In this document: positions 1 through 6,089 of the stretch, in pieces
Position numbering within the stretch: position 1 is the first letter of the stretch
Layout of the letters: each line of letters opens with the position of its first letter
Assembly (NCBI GenBank): GCA_023442755.1
Contig: JAEZXS010000230.1
Span: 1 to 10,477 of the forward strand
Direction: 5' to 3'
Source: Pseudomonadota bacterium
GTDB taxonomy: Bacteria > Desulfobacterota > Syntrophobacteria > Syntrophobacterales > Syntrophobacteraceae
Length of the DNA: 10,477 nt
Program-made: the position numbers and the translations under genes
The notes under the pieces: generated by a model
The model's database searches: none
Told to the model about the DNA's origin: nothing
What the model saw: the letters and a program-made list of their open reading frames with translations, nothing else

Positions 1-586
1 CCCCTACCCCGCCGCGTCCGGCCGAGCGCCATTTGTCGTTTTCTATCACCGCAAAGCGCAGCAGCTTTTCGCCGGCAGGGCCGATCACGACCGCGCCCGG
101 TTTTCTAAACCCTTCTCCCGAAACCGCGCAACGCGCCCTGGCTTCTTCTTCGGTCCGGAAGGTATCGGCGCCCCACAGGTCGCCGGCATCGAAAAATTCC
201 ACACCATCCGGGTAAACGGACGCGATGACCGGCTTTGGCGCCTTGCCCCGGAACACGATGGCATCGAAACCGGCCGAATCGACGGCCTCGGGGACTTTGC
301 CGCCCGAATAGGATTCCACGTAAAAGCCGGTGAGAGGCGATTTGCTGTAGACCCCGTAGCGGCTCGATCCCCACACCCGGCTCTGGCACACCGGGCCGGT
401 TGCAAAGATGAGGTGGTTGTCTTCCGACAACGGGTCCACGCCGGGAGGGTTTCTGTCGAGAAGGATCTTTGTCGCCAGGCCTTTTCCGCCAAGGCAACTC
501 TTGAGGACGTCATCCGAAACAGGTTCTATACGAAAGGTGCAGCTACTCAAATCGACAACGAGAATACGTCCGTAAAAACCGTGCAT
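1..586 (-). CDS. aor: Aldehyde:ferredoxin oxidoreductase, N-terminal part (cut by window edge)
   Basis: This reading frame stays open from the ATG at 586 to the left edge, giving 195 codons of the N-terminal domain. Recognisable features are the start MHGFYGRILVVDL, a GGKGLATKIL stretch at residues 33-42, the FATGPVCQSR region near 61-70, the SPLTGFYVESYSGG region near 83-96 and a GRGG motif at 190-193. These fit the aldehyde:ferredoxin oxidoreductase family, whose members use a tungsten (or molybdenum) pterin and a [4Fe-4S] cluster to oxidise aldehydes to acids with ferredoxin. The cluster cysteines lie further downstream and are not visible. A GGAG sequence eight bases before the ATG supports the start. 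The gene lies 153 bases after livF on the same strand, with no clear terminator between, so it may be the last visible gene of the operon. The family is clear; the aldehyde used is unknown. Confidence 0.9.
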   Translation of the reverse strand, partial: MHGFYGRILVVDLSSCTFRIEPVSDDVLKSCLGGKGLATKILLDRNPPGVDPLSEDNHLIFATGPVCQSRVWGSSRYGVYSKSPLTGFYVESYSGGKVPEAVDSAGFDAIVFRGKAPKPVIASVYPDGVEFFDAGDLWGADTFRTEEEARARCAVSGEGFRKPGAVVIGPAGEKLLRFAVIENDKWRSAGRGGVG

Positions 587-597
587 TTCCTCTCCAT

Positions 598-610
598 CTG
601 CCGCCGGCAG
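598..610 (-). other. Small hairpin just before the aor ribosome binding site
   Basis: CTGCC and GGCAG pair around a three-base loop, a few bases upstream of the GGAGAGGAA sequence that precedes the aor start codon. The stem is only five base pairs with no T-run after it, so it is not a convincing terminator; an effect on translation of aor is possible but is a guess. Confidence 0.25.
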
Positions 611-739
611 AGCGGTCAGTCAGGCGGTGTCGGCAGCTCATTGTCAGTTTCCGTCAACTTCTTTCCCGTATTCCTGCCGCTCCGGTCCCGCGGTGCCTCA
701 GCGTGGCGCCGACCTGGCTCAAGCGGCCGGAAGGCAAGT

Positions 740-1450
740 CTAAATGCCGAGATAGGCCTTCTTGATGTGCGGGTCGGCCAGCAGTTCGGCTGCAGGGCCC
801 TCCATGACCATGCGGCCGTTTTCCATGACATAGCCGCGGTCGCTCAAGCTCAGCGAGTGCTTGACGTCCTGTTCGACAAGGAGGACCGTAGTGCCCTGGT
901 CCGCAATGCTTCTGATCGCTTCGAAGATCACCTTCGAGAGAAGGGGAGAAAGCCCGAGGGAAGGCTCATCCAGCATAAGGAGCTTGGGCTTGGCCATTAT
1001 GCCCCGTCCGATGGCCACCATCTGCTGCTCGCCACCCGAAAGGGTGAGCGCAAGCTGGGAAGTCCTGTCGCGTATCCAGGGAAAGAGCGAATACACTTCG
1101 TGCAGGGTGGTCTTTTGCAGGCCTTCGGCCCTGCTGTTGTAAGCGCCGATGATGAGGTTGTCCAGAACGGTCATCAGCTTGAAAAGACGGCGGCCTTCGG
1201 GCACGTGAATGATGCCCCGCTCGACGATATCTTCCGGAGAAGACTTCTGAATGGGGTTTTGCTCGAAGAAGATTTCACCCGCGCCGGGCTGAATCATGCC
1301 CGAAATTGTCCTGAGCAGGGTGGATTTCCCGACCCCGTTTCCGCCGATGATGCTCACGACCTCCCCTCTTTTGATCTGCAGGGAAAGGTCGAATATCACC
1401 TGGACATCGCCGTAGGAGACATCCAGGCCGTTGATTTCAAGAAATGACAT
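740..1450 (-). CDS. livF: Branched-chain amino-acid type ABC transporter ATP-binding protein LivF
   Basis: This 236-residue ATPase is one of two cytoplasmic motor subunits of the transporter. The Walker A motif GGNGVGKST is at residues 36-44, the ABC signature LSGGEQQ at 137-143, and Walker B with the catalytic glutamate (LLMLDEP) at 157-163. The H-loop position reads VEQ (about 192-194), with glutamine in place of histidine, as is usual in LivF. The C-terminal HIKKAYLG ending is also typical of the family, and the length matches E. coli LivF closely. The ATG at 1450 is chosen because GGAG lies about seven bases upstream; the frame could extend to 1498 but the extra residues are not family-like. 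The start overlaps the end of livG by 14 bases, which suggests translational coupling. Confidence 0.95.
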   Translation of the reverse strand: MSFLEINGLDVSYGDVQVIFDLSLQIKRGEVVSIIGGNGVGKSTLLRTISGMIQPGAGEIFFEQNPIQKSSPEDIVERGIIHVPEGRRLFKLMTVLDNLIIGAYNSRAEGLQKTTLHEVYSLFPWIRDRTSQLALTLSGGEQQMVAIGRGIMAKPKLLMLDEPSLGLSPLLSKVIFEAIRSIADQGTTVLLVEQDVKHSLSLSDRGYVMENGRMVMEGPAAELLADPHIKKAYLGI

Positions 1451-2162
1451 ACTCATCTCCCAGGTAAGCCTTGATGACGTGCGGGTCCGATGCAACATCG
1501 GCCGGCAGACCCTCAGCGATTTTTCGTCCGAAATGGATGACGATCATGAGGTCGGAAAGGGCCATGATGGCGCGCATGATGTGCTCGATCAGGAATATCG
1601 TTATTCCCTGGTCGCGCAGTTTCCGTATGAGATCCACCACCTCGTCCACTTCTGTCGGCCTCAGCCCAGCCATGACCTCGTCGAGAAGCAGGAGCCTGGG
1701 TCTGGTTGCCAGCGCCCGGGCGATCTCGAGCCGTTTGCGGTCCGGGATCGTCAGGTTGCCCGCCTTGACGTCCTGTTTATCCTCCAGTTGGAGGAAGCTG
1801 AGGACTTCCAGGGCCTGCTTTCTTGCCTCCGAGGGGCTGTCCGTGACCGCGAAGCTTCCCACCATGACGTTGTAGAGAACGCTTCGCGACGAGAACGGCT
1901 TGACGATCTGGAACGTTCGCGCAAGCCCCTTCTTGCACAGGTTCCAGGATTTCTCCCGATTGATTTTCTGCCCATCGAAGAAGATCTCGCCGCTCGTCGG
2001 AGTGTATACGCCGGCAACACAGTTGAATACGGTCGACTTGCCCGCACCGTTGGGACCGATCAGGCCGAGTATCTGCCCTTCTCCGATGGAAAAGCTCAAA
2101 TCGTCGATCGCCCGCAACCCGCCAAAATCCATAGATAGGTTGTTAACTTGCAGGATTTTCAT
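1437..2162 (-). CDS. livG: Branched-chain amino-acid type ABC transporter ATP-binding protein LivG
   Basis: This 241-residue protein is the second ATPase of the transporter. Walker A GPNGAGKST is at residues 36-44, the Q-loop region ARTFQ at 81-85, Walker B LLLLDE at 157-162, and the H-loop IEH at 192-194. The C-terminal HVIKAYLG is typical of LivG. The signature region is odd: E. coli LivG has a YGQQRRLEIAR-type sequence, whereas here it reads LTIPDRKRLEIAR (137-149), and the proline usually following the Walker B glutamate is valine (DEVMAGL). I recall similar variants in other LivG-like proteins, so this is likely a functional subtype. The ATG at 2162 follows the livM stop by four bases; the ribosome binding site is weak, so coupling to livM is likely. 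Confidence 0.94.
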   Translation of the reverse strand: MKILQVNNLSMDFGGLRAIDDLSFSIGEGQILGLIGPNGAGKSTVFNCVAGVYTPTSGEIFFDGQKINREKSWNLCKKGLARTFQIVKPFSSRSVLYNVMVGSFAVTDSPSEARKQALEVLSFLQLEDKQDVKAGNLTIPDRKRLEIARALATRPRLLLLDEVMAGLRPTEVDEVVDLIRKLRDQGITIFLIEHIMRAIMALSDLMIVIHFGRKIAEGLPADVASDPHVIKAYLGDEYVIS

Positions 2163-2166
2163 ATTC

Positions 2167-3186
2167 TCAGGCACTTTCGATCGCTCCCCGGGAGGAGCGG
2201 GAGGTGATCCGGTCAAGCAGTTTGTTGTACGCCTTCATAAACGGCTCCTGGAGCCCGCGCGGCTGGAAAATCATCACCAGTATCAGGATAGTCCCGAAAA
2301 TGATGAGATGGAGGCCGGGGAGCTTGTTCCCGAAGTAAATCCGGGAGAAGTCGCCCACGGGCCGAAGCAGCAGCGCTCCCAGTACCGGGCCGGCAATGGA
2401 GCCGCGGCCGCCTATGAGGGCAATGAACGCGATTTCGAACGAGAGGTCGAGGGACATGACGCTCTTGGGGTGGATGAACAGAGTGAGCTGCGCCCAGAAG
2501 GTACCCGCAAGCGAAGTCAGAAACGAACTCAGCGCCATTGCGATGAGCTTGCAGCGAGCAACGTTCACTCCCAGGGCCATTGCAGCCTCGGGCTCCTCCC
2601 CGCCGGCATACAGGTAATACCCGAGCTTGCGCCGTGAGATGAACCAGGTGAAGACCAGAACGCACGCAAGCATGATCAGGATGATATAGTAGTAGGGCTC
2701 CTTGTTCGCGAACATAAAATTGGCCAGGCCCGTTTTGAGCGGCGGGATCTGGAGGCCGCGCGGTCCGTTGAGATTGAAAGGGCCCAGGTAATCGATGTTT
2801 TCGATCATAACCCGAATGCCCTCGCCGAAGGCGATCGTGGCCAGGGCGAAGTACGCTCCACGCAGCTTGAACGTCGGCAGGCCTATGAGGATGCCGATGA
2901 TCGCCGAAATGACGCCGCCCACGATCATGCCCAGCCACGGACTGATCCCGTACTGGAGGGAGAGGACAGTGGAGGTGTAGGCGCCTATTCCGACGAAAAC
3001 GGAATGGCCGAGAGGCAGAACCCCGGCAAACCCTCCAACCAGGTTCCAGCTGGTCGTCAGGTATGCATACAGATAGAGCATAATCAGGATATGGAGGTAA
3101 GTCGGGCTCTGCACCGCAAGCGGCAGGCCCAGGGTGAGAAGGCCCGCCAGCACGAGTGTGTATACTTGGACGTTTTTTCTAGTCAT
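2167..3186 (-). CDS. livM: Branched-chain amino-acid type ABC transporter permease LivM
   Basis: A 339-residue inner-membrane permease with about eight to ten hydrophobic segments between residues 8 and 308. Family marks include GGFAGVLPLGHSVFVGIGAY at 51-70, LRGAYFALATIAFGE at 108-122 and, near the C-terminus, GGRGSIAGPVLGA at 259-271. The loop with EEPEAAMALGV (197-207) fits the cytoplasmic contact to the ATPases. It pairs with LivH to form the membrane channel. I chose the ATG at 3186, giving a protein starting MTRKNVQ, because GGGAC lies six bases upstream; an ATG at 3204 would add six residues but has no visible ribosome binding site. It follows livH and is four bases before livG. Confidence 0.93.
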   Translation of the reverse strand: MTRKNVQVYTLVLAGLLTLGLPLAVQSPTYLHILIMLYLYAYLTTSWNLVGGFAGVLPLGHSVFVGIGAYTSTVLSLQYGISPWLGMIVGGVISAIIGILIGLPTFKLRGAYFALATIAFGEGIRVMIENIDYLGPFNLNGPRGLQIPPLKTGLANFMFANKEPYYYIILIMLACVLVFTWFISRRKLGYYLYAGGEEPEAAMALGVNVARCKLIAMALSSFLTSLAGTFWAQLTLFIHPKSVMSLDLSFEIAFIALIGGRGSIAGPVLGALLLRPVGDFSRIYFGNKLPGLHLIIFGTILILVMIFQPRGLQEPFMKAYNKLLDRITSRSSRGAIESA

Positions 3187-3192
3187 GTAAAA

Positions 3193-3197
3193 GTCCC
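3193..3197 (-). promoter_or_regulatory. Ribosome binding site deciding the livM start
   Basis: GGGAC on the minus strand lies six bases before the ATG at 3186. The alternative ATG at 3204 has no purine-rich sequence before it, so the shorter livM start is favoured. Confidence 0.45.
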
Positions 3198-3216
3198 GCA
3201 GCATTGAAGCCGTATG

Positions 3217-4104
3217 CTACCAATCTTGTTTCAGTCCGAACAATCCGGAGGGCTTGATGAACAGCACCAGGAGGAACAACCCGTAAACGATCGCCTCCGT
3301 CCAGGTGGCAGTCATGAACTGTGGACCCACGGATTCTATCAGGCCGACGATGATCCCCCCGATTATTGCGCCCCAGATGCTTCCCAATCCGCCAAGCACT
3401 ACGATGATGTAGCACTTGATATCGAAGAGCACGCCGACCGACGGGAAGACGTTGTAAAACGGCACGAGAGCGACCCCGGCAACGCCGGCGACCGCCGTCC
3501 CGATGCCGAATGCAATATTGTAGATTTTGTACTGGCTGATACCCATCAGGCTCGCCGCATCCCGGTCGAGGCTGGTGGCGCGGATAGCGCGGCCCATCCG
3601 CGATTTCTGGAAAAACAGGAATACGGCGACCGCAACGAGCAGCGCAGCACAAAATCCCCAGAGTTTGGGAATCGAGATCATCATGCCGCCCAGCTCGAGC
3701 ATCTTCCCGCGAAGCGGGTTTGCCGGGAGCGCGCGGTATTGCGGCCCGAAGAACAACAGGGCGAGGTTGTCCAGAACATACCAGACGCCGGTGGTCACGA
3801 TGATTACGGTTACCGGTTCGCGCACGTCCCGTTCGGCTTTGAAGATGGGCTTGATGATAATATTCTGGAGGTAGTAGCCGAAGATGAACATGAACGGGAC
3901 CACGAAAACCAGCGCGATATAGGGGTGCACCCCGGTCAGGGTGACGGCCCAGAATGCAGCGTACATGGCCACCATGAGCAGCGAGCCATGGGCAAAATTG
4001 ATGACCTTGAGCACCCCGAAGATGAGCGTGAGTCCCAGGGCCGTGAGGCCGTAGATGGAACCCATCAGGATGCCGTTTATAGAATCTTCCAACAAACCGA
4101 GCAT
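3217..4104 (-). CDS. livH: Branched-chain amino-acid type ABC transporter permease LivH
   Basis: A 295-residue hydrophobic inner-membrane protein with about eight predicted membrane segments, and a length close to the usual LivH size of about 300. Family marks are the N-terminal NGILMGSIYGLTALGLTLIFG (about 10-30) followed by VINFAHGSLLM (34-44), the cytoplasmic coupling loop GRAIRATSLDRDAASLMGI (171-189), and GGLGSIWGAIIGG (238-250). It forms the channel with LivM. The ATG at 4104 is supported by GGAG about eight bases upstream. It is separated from livK by 328 bases, by far the largest gap inside the operon; livM follows after about 30 bases. Confidence 0.95.
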   Translation of the reverse strand: MLGLLEDSINGILMGSIYGLTALGLTLIFGVLKVINFAHGSLLMVAMYAAFWAVTLTGVHPYIALVFVVPFMFIFGYYLQNIIIKPIFKAERDVREPVTVIIVTTGVWYVLDNLALLFFGPQYRALPANPLRGKMLELGGMMISIPKLWGFCAALLVAVAVFLFFQKSRMGRAIRATSLDRDAASLMGISQYKIYNIAFGIGTAVAGVAGVALVPFYNVFPSVGVLFDIKCYIIVVLGGLGSIWGAIIGGIIVGLIESVGPQFMTATWTEAIVYGLFLLVLFIKPSGLFGLKQDW

Positions 4105-4189
4105 AAAATTCTCCAGACCACATTCAACCCGGGTCTTGAAGCCACAGATTTAGCGAGGGATTTCGAGAAAGAGGATTGCCCAAATCCCC

Positions 4190-4210
4190 GCCCCCCCTTT
4201 GCAGGGGGGC
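4190..4210. repeat. G/C-run palindrome (dispersed intergenic repeat type)
   Basis: GCCCCCC (4190-4196) and GGGGGGC (4204-4210) form a perfect seven-pair stem around the loop CTTTGCA. Flanking sequence includes AAATCCCC on one side and CTTGTCC on the other. Sequences of this style (AAATCCCC, C-run, TTTGCA, G-run, TTGTCC) are common dispersed intergenic repeats in many bacterial genomes; that it belongs to such a family here is from memory, not from a search. Confidence 0.5.
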
Positions 4211-4230
4211 TTGTCCTCAGGTCAGAGTGC

Positions 4231-4254
4231 GTAAATAAAACGGATTTATTCCGT
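4231..4254 (-). terminator. Weak terminator-like hairpin between livK and livH
   Basis: On the minus strand ACGGA and TCCGT pair around an ATAAA loop and are followed directly by TTTTATTTA. The layout is that of a Rho-independent terminator, but the stem has only five pairs, so it would at best stop part of the transcription. It lies downstream of livK and upstream of livH, where partial termination would favour the binding protein. Confidence 0.3.
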
Positions 4255-4301
4255 CGAAAGTAGTGCCTTATCGACTTAATTTATCGATTTACAACAGCGT
4301 T

Positions 4302-4394
4302 CGTCATTCCGGCGGAAGCCGGAATCCAGTTGTCTTTTCAACTCTTAAATTTCCGGACTCCTCACGCGATTCGCGTGATTTCGCCGGGGTGACG
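4302..4394. repeat. REP/MITE-like element with terminal inverted repeats
   Basis: The ends CGTCATTCCGGCG (4302-4314) and CGCCGGGGTGACG (4382-4394) are inverted repeats matching at 11 of 13 positions. Inside, ATTCCGGC and GCCGGAAT (4306-4325) form a perfect eight-pair hairpin with a GGAA loop, and TCACGCG and CGCGTGA (4362-4378) form a seven-pair hairpin. The CGTCATTCCGGC..GCCGGAATCCAG sequence resembles a widespread type of bacterial intergenic repeat; this is recognition from memory. No protein is encoded. Confidence 0.6.
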
Positions 4395-4432
4395 GTCGGA
4401 CACCGGCATAAACGTATTTTGTTGACAGTGCA

Positions 4433-5677
4433 CTAGTTCTTGGGCATCGGGAAAACAGGCGTATATCCGGCGCGACGGGCGCTCTTCGGCCATACGGAGA
4501 CGCGCTCGAGACCGTTGCCCACGTCGTTTATCTGAACGATGCAGGGGGAAGCATGCTTGTTCTGCCCGGTCTGATCGAATTCGATGGCGTCGTAGGCGGC
4601 AATCATCGCAGGCCCCTTGGTCAGGTTGGTCGAGGCCAGGGCATCGCGGATCGCCTTGGGATCGAGAGAGCCGGCCCGCTCCAGTGCATCAGCCAGAACG
4701 TACATGGCGATGTAGGCGTCAACGGACTCACCCGCCAGGTTGTATCCGTATTTTGCCTTGAACTTGGCGTTCGTTTCCTTGGCGCCCGGCTTGTTGACGT
4801 CCGTTTCCCATTCGACGATGTCGTAGATGTACTGACCGTTCTTGGCGACTGCCTTCAGGAACGAGGGATCGGCATGACCGCCGCCGCTGCCTATGATCGC
4901 CTTGGGACGGACTTTGTATTCGGAAAGAGTATTGGTCAGAAGAATGGCGTCGGCAGCATTGGAGACGAGAAGCAGGACATCCGGGTTTGCACGCTTGATC
5001 TTGGTGACGACAGGGCTGAGATCGGTTGCGGAGGACGGATACGGCTCATCCAGAACGACCTTGTAGCCGGCCTTTTCCGCGAATTCCTTCCAGCTCTTGG
5101 CAAAACCTTTACCCCAGTCCCCGTTTTCATACACGAAGGCGACGGTTTCGATCTTCGTGTTGAATTCTTTCTCCATGTCCTTCATGAAGGCGAACTGGTC
5201 GCGCACCCACCAGCTGTCTTTTGCCGCGATACGGAAAACGTTTTTGAAACCCTGCTCGGTAATCTTGTCGGCAACGGAAACCGGAACGATGAAGGGGATG
5301 CCGTACCGTTCGGCAACGGCAGTCACGGGATAGGTTACGGAAGAATTCCAGCAACCGGTCAGCACGTTGACCTTTTCGGTATTGATCAACCGCTCTGCCT
5401 CGGCAACTCCCTTTTCCGGCTTGGATTCGGAATCGGCATAAATCATTTCCAGCTTGGCCCCGCCAAGCGATTTGATGCCGCCGGCGGCGTTAATCTCTTC
5501 GACAGCCATGTCGCGGGCGAACTTGCCTTGCTGACCGACAGCCGCGGAAGGCCCCGAGAGCGGTTCGATGTTTCCGACCTTCACAACCTTGCTTTCCGCT
5601 GCCGCTGGCGCCTGGGCCCACGGGACAGCGAGAAGCGTGAGGGACGCCAGCAGGATCAACACTTGTCGTCTTTTCAT
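4433..5677 (-). CDS. livK: Periplasmic amino-acid binding protein of the Liv-type ABC transporter
   Basis: A 414-residue substrate-binding protein of the type I periplasmic (Leu/Ile/Val-binding, Peripla_BP_6) family. Residues 1-28 form a signal peptide: MKRR, a hydrophobic stretch, then an APAAA-type cleavage site. No lipobox cysteine is seen, so the mature protein should be free in the periplasm. The mature start VVKVGNIEPLSGPSAAVGQQGKFARDMAVEEINAAGG is split here as VGNIEPLSGP (34-43) and AVEEINAAGG (58-67), both typical. TGCWNSSVTYPV (107-118) fits the ligand-contacting loop. The family binds branched-chain amino acids but also aromatic acids, amides, urea and GABA-like compounds, so the ligand is uncertain. 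The ATG at 5677 follows a strong AAAGGAGA sequence. Confidence 0.93.
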   Translation of the reverse strand: MKRRQVLILLASLTLLAVPWAQAPAAAESKVVKVGNIEPLSGPSAAVGQQGKFARDMAVEEINAAGGIKSLGGAKLEMIYADSESKPEKGVAEAERLINTEKVNVLTGCWNSSVTYPVTAVAERYGIPFIVPVSVADKITEQGFKNVFRIAAKDSWWVRDQFAFMKDMEKEFNTKIETVAFVYENGDWGKGFAKSWKEFAEKAGYKVVLDEPYPSSATDLSPVVTKIKRANPDVLLLVSNAADAILLTNTLSEYKVRPKAIIGSGGGHADPSFLKAVAKNGQYIYDIVEWETDVNKPGAKETNAKFKAKYGYNLAGESVDAYIAMYVLADALERAGSLDPKAIRDALASTNLTKGPAMIAAYDAIEFDQTGQNKHASPCIVQINDVGNGLERVSVWPKSARRAGYTPVFPMPKN

Positions 5678-5680
5678 AAG

Positions 5681-5689
5681 TTCTCCTTT
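5681..5689 (-). promoter_or_regulatory. Strong livK ribosome binding site
   Basis: AAAGGAGAA on the minus strand, three bases before the ATG at 5677, is the strongest ribosome binding site in the operon. It rules out the longer frame beginning at 5725 and fits high production of a periplasmic binding protein. Confidence 0.7.
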
Positions 5690-5770
5690 GTCGGTTTTCT
5701 TGTCAGCAAAGAAAGTTCGCCTCATCTGTCGAAAATCGAAAAAACTCCTCCCCTCGCCCAGCCTTTCGGC

Positions 5771-6088
5771 TCAGCGGGAACGGGGACTGCCGTACCCGTA
5801 GAAAACAATCTCCTCCGGCAGCCCCGCGTTAAAGACCTCCTCCATGATCCGGTCCGAGCGGCCGGGGTCGAACTTCACCACCAGCAGCAATTTCCCCTTT
5901 CCAGGATCGTGGAAGGTTTTCAAGTCGTGAATGGTTACGTCCATGCGATTCAGAACCTCGAAGACCTCCAGAAAAGCGTTCTTCCTCGCAGGACCGGCCC
6001 TTTCGAAAACCATGTAGCTGAAAGCCGGATCGAAATCCTGCTTGATTTTGTCTAAAGTGGATGAGGCAATTTCATTGCTTCTTTTCAT
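5771..6088 (-). CDS. Uncharacterised 105-residue protein between gabT and livK
   Basis: I do not recognise this gene. It encodes a soluble protein without signal peptide or membrane segment. The order of hydrophobic and amphipathic stretches suggests strand (SYMVFE, about 24-29), helix (about 34-48), a strand pair around VTIHDLKTFHDPGKGKLLLVVKF (two halves near 53-59 and 67-75), helix (about 79-90) and strand (EIVFYGYG, about 94-101). This beta-alpha-beta-beta-alpha-beta order resembles ferredoxin-like or ACT-type small ligand-binding folds, but that is an inference from pattern only. The ATG lies one base after the gabT stop, so the two are almost surely co-translated. A TTG at 6109, preceded by GGAGGAGG inside gabT, is a possible longer start. 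It is followed by 93 bases before livK. Confidence 0.75.
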   Translation of the reverse strand: MKRSNEIASSTLDKIKQDFDPAFSYMVFERAGPARKNAFLEVFEVLNRMDVTIHDLKTFHDPGKGKLLLVVKFDPGRSDRIMEEVFNAGLPEEIVFYGYGSPRSR

Positions 6089-6089
6089 C

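Larger units (their letters stand above)
4105..4432. other. Non-coding gap between livK and livH with several palindromes
   Basis: There is no convincing gene in these 328 bases. Going down the minus strand from livK it holds a REP/MITE-like element (4302-4394), a TTATCGA direct repeat (4268-4274 and 4281-4287), a weak terminator-like hairpin (4240-4254), a G/C-run palindrome (4190-4210), and the livH ribosome binding site. Every other gap within the transporter genes is about 30 bases or less. Confidence 0.7.

Noticed and set aside
620..690. TTGACG on the minus strand as a promoter for aor
   Set aside because: No -10 hexamer at the right distance, and no σ54 site in the gap.
413..1447. Long plus-strand open frame opposite livF and aor
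   Set aside because: It lies antisense to two clearly recognised genes and its translation shows no family motifs; long antisense frames are common in GC-rich genes.
3214..4263. Plus-strand open frame of about 350 codons opposite livH
   Set aside because: Its product is rich in Glu, Asp, His and Gln, as expected for the antisense of a hydrophobic gene, and has no recognisable domain.
4268..4287. TTATCGA direct repeat as a possible target-site duplication
   Set aside because: The 13-base interval between copies is too short to hold an element and they do not flank the REP-like repeat.
5690..5770. Possible terminator or promoter between the small gene and livK
   Set aside because: AGCC-GAAA-GGCT is only a four-pair stem with the T-run about 15 bases away, and TTTGCT lacks a GG ten bases upstream, so neither a terminator nor a σ54 promoter is supported.
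4553..6055. Plus-strand open frame of 500 codons opposite livK and the small gene
   Set aside because: Antisense to livK, which has a signal peptide, strong ribosome binding site and family motifs; the plus-strand product has none.
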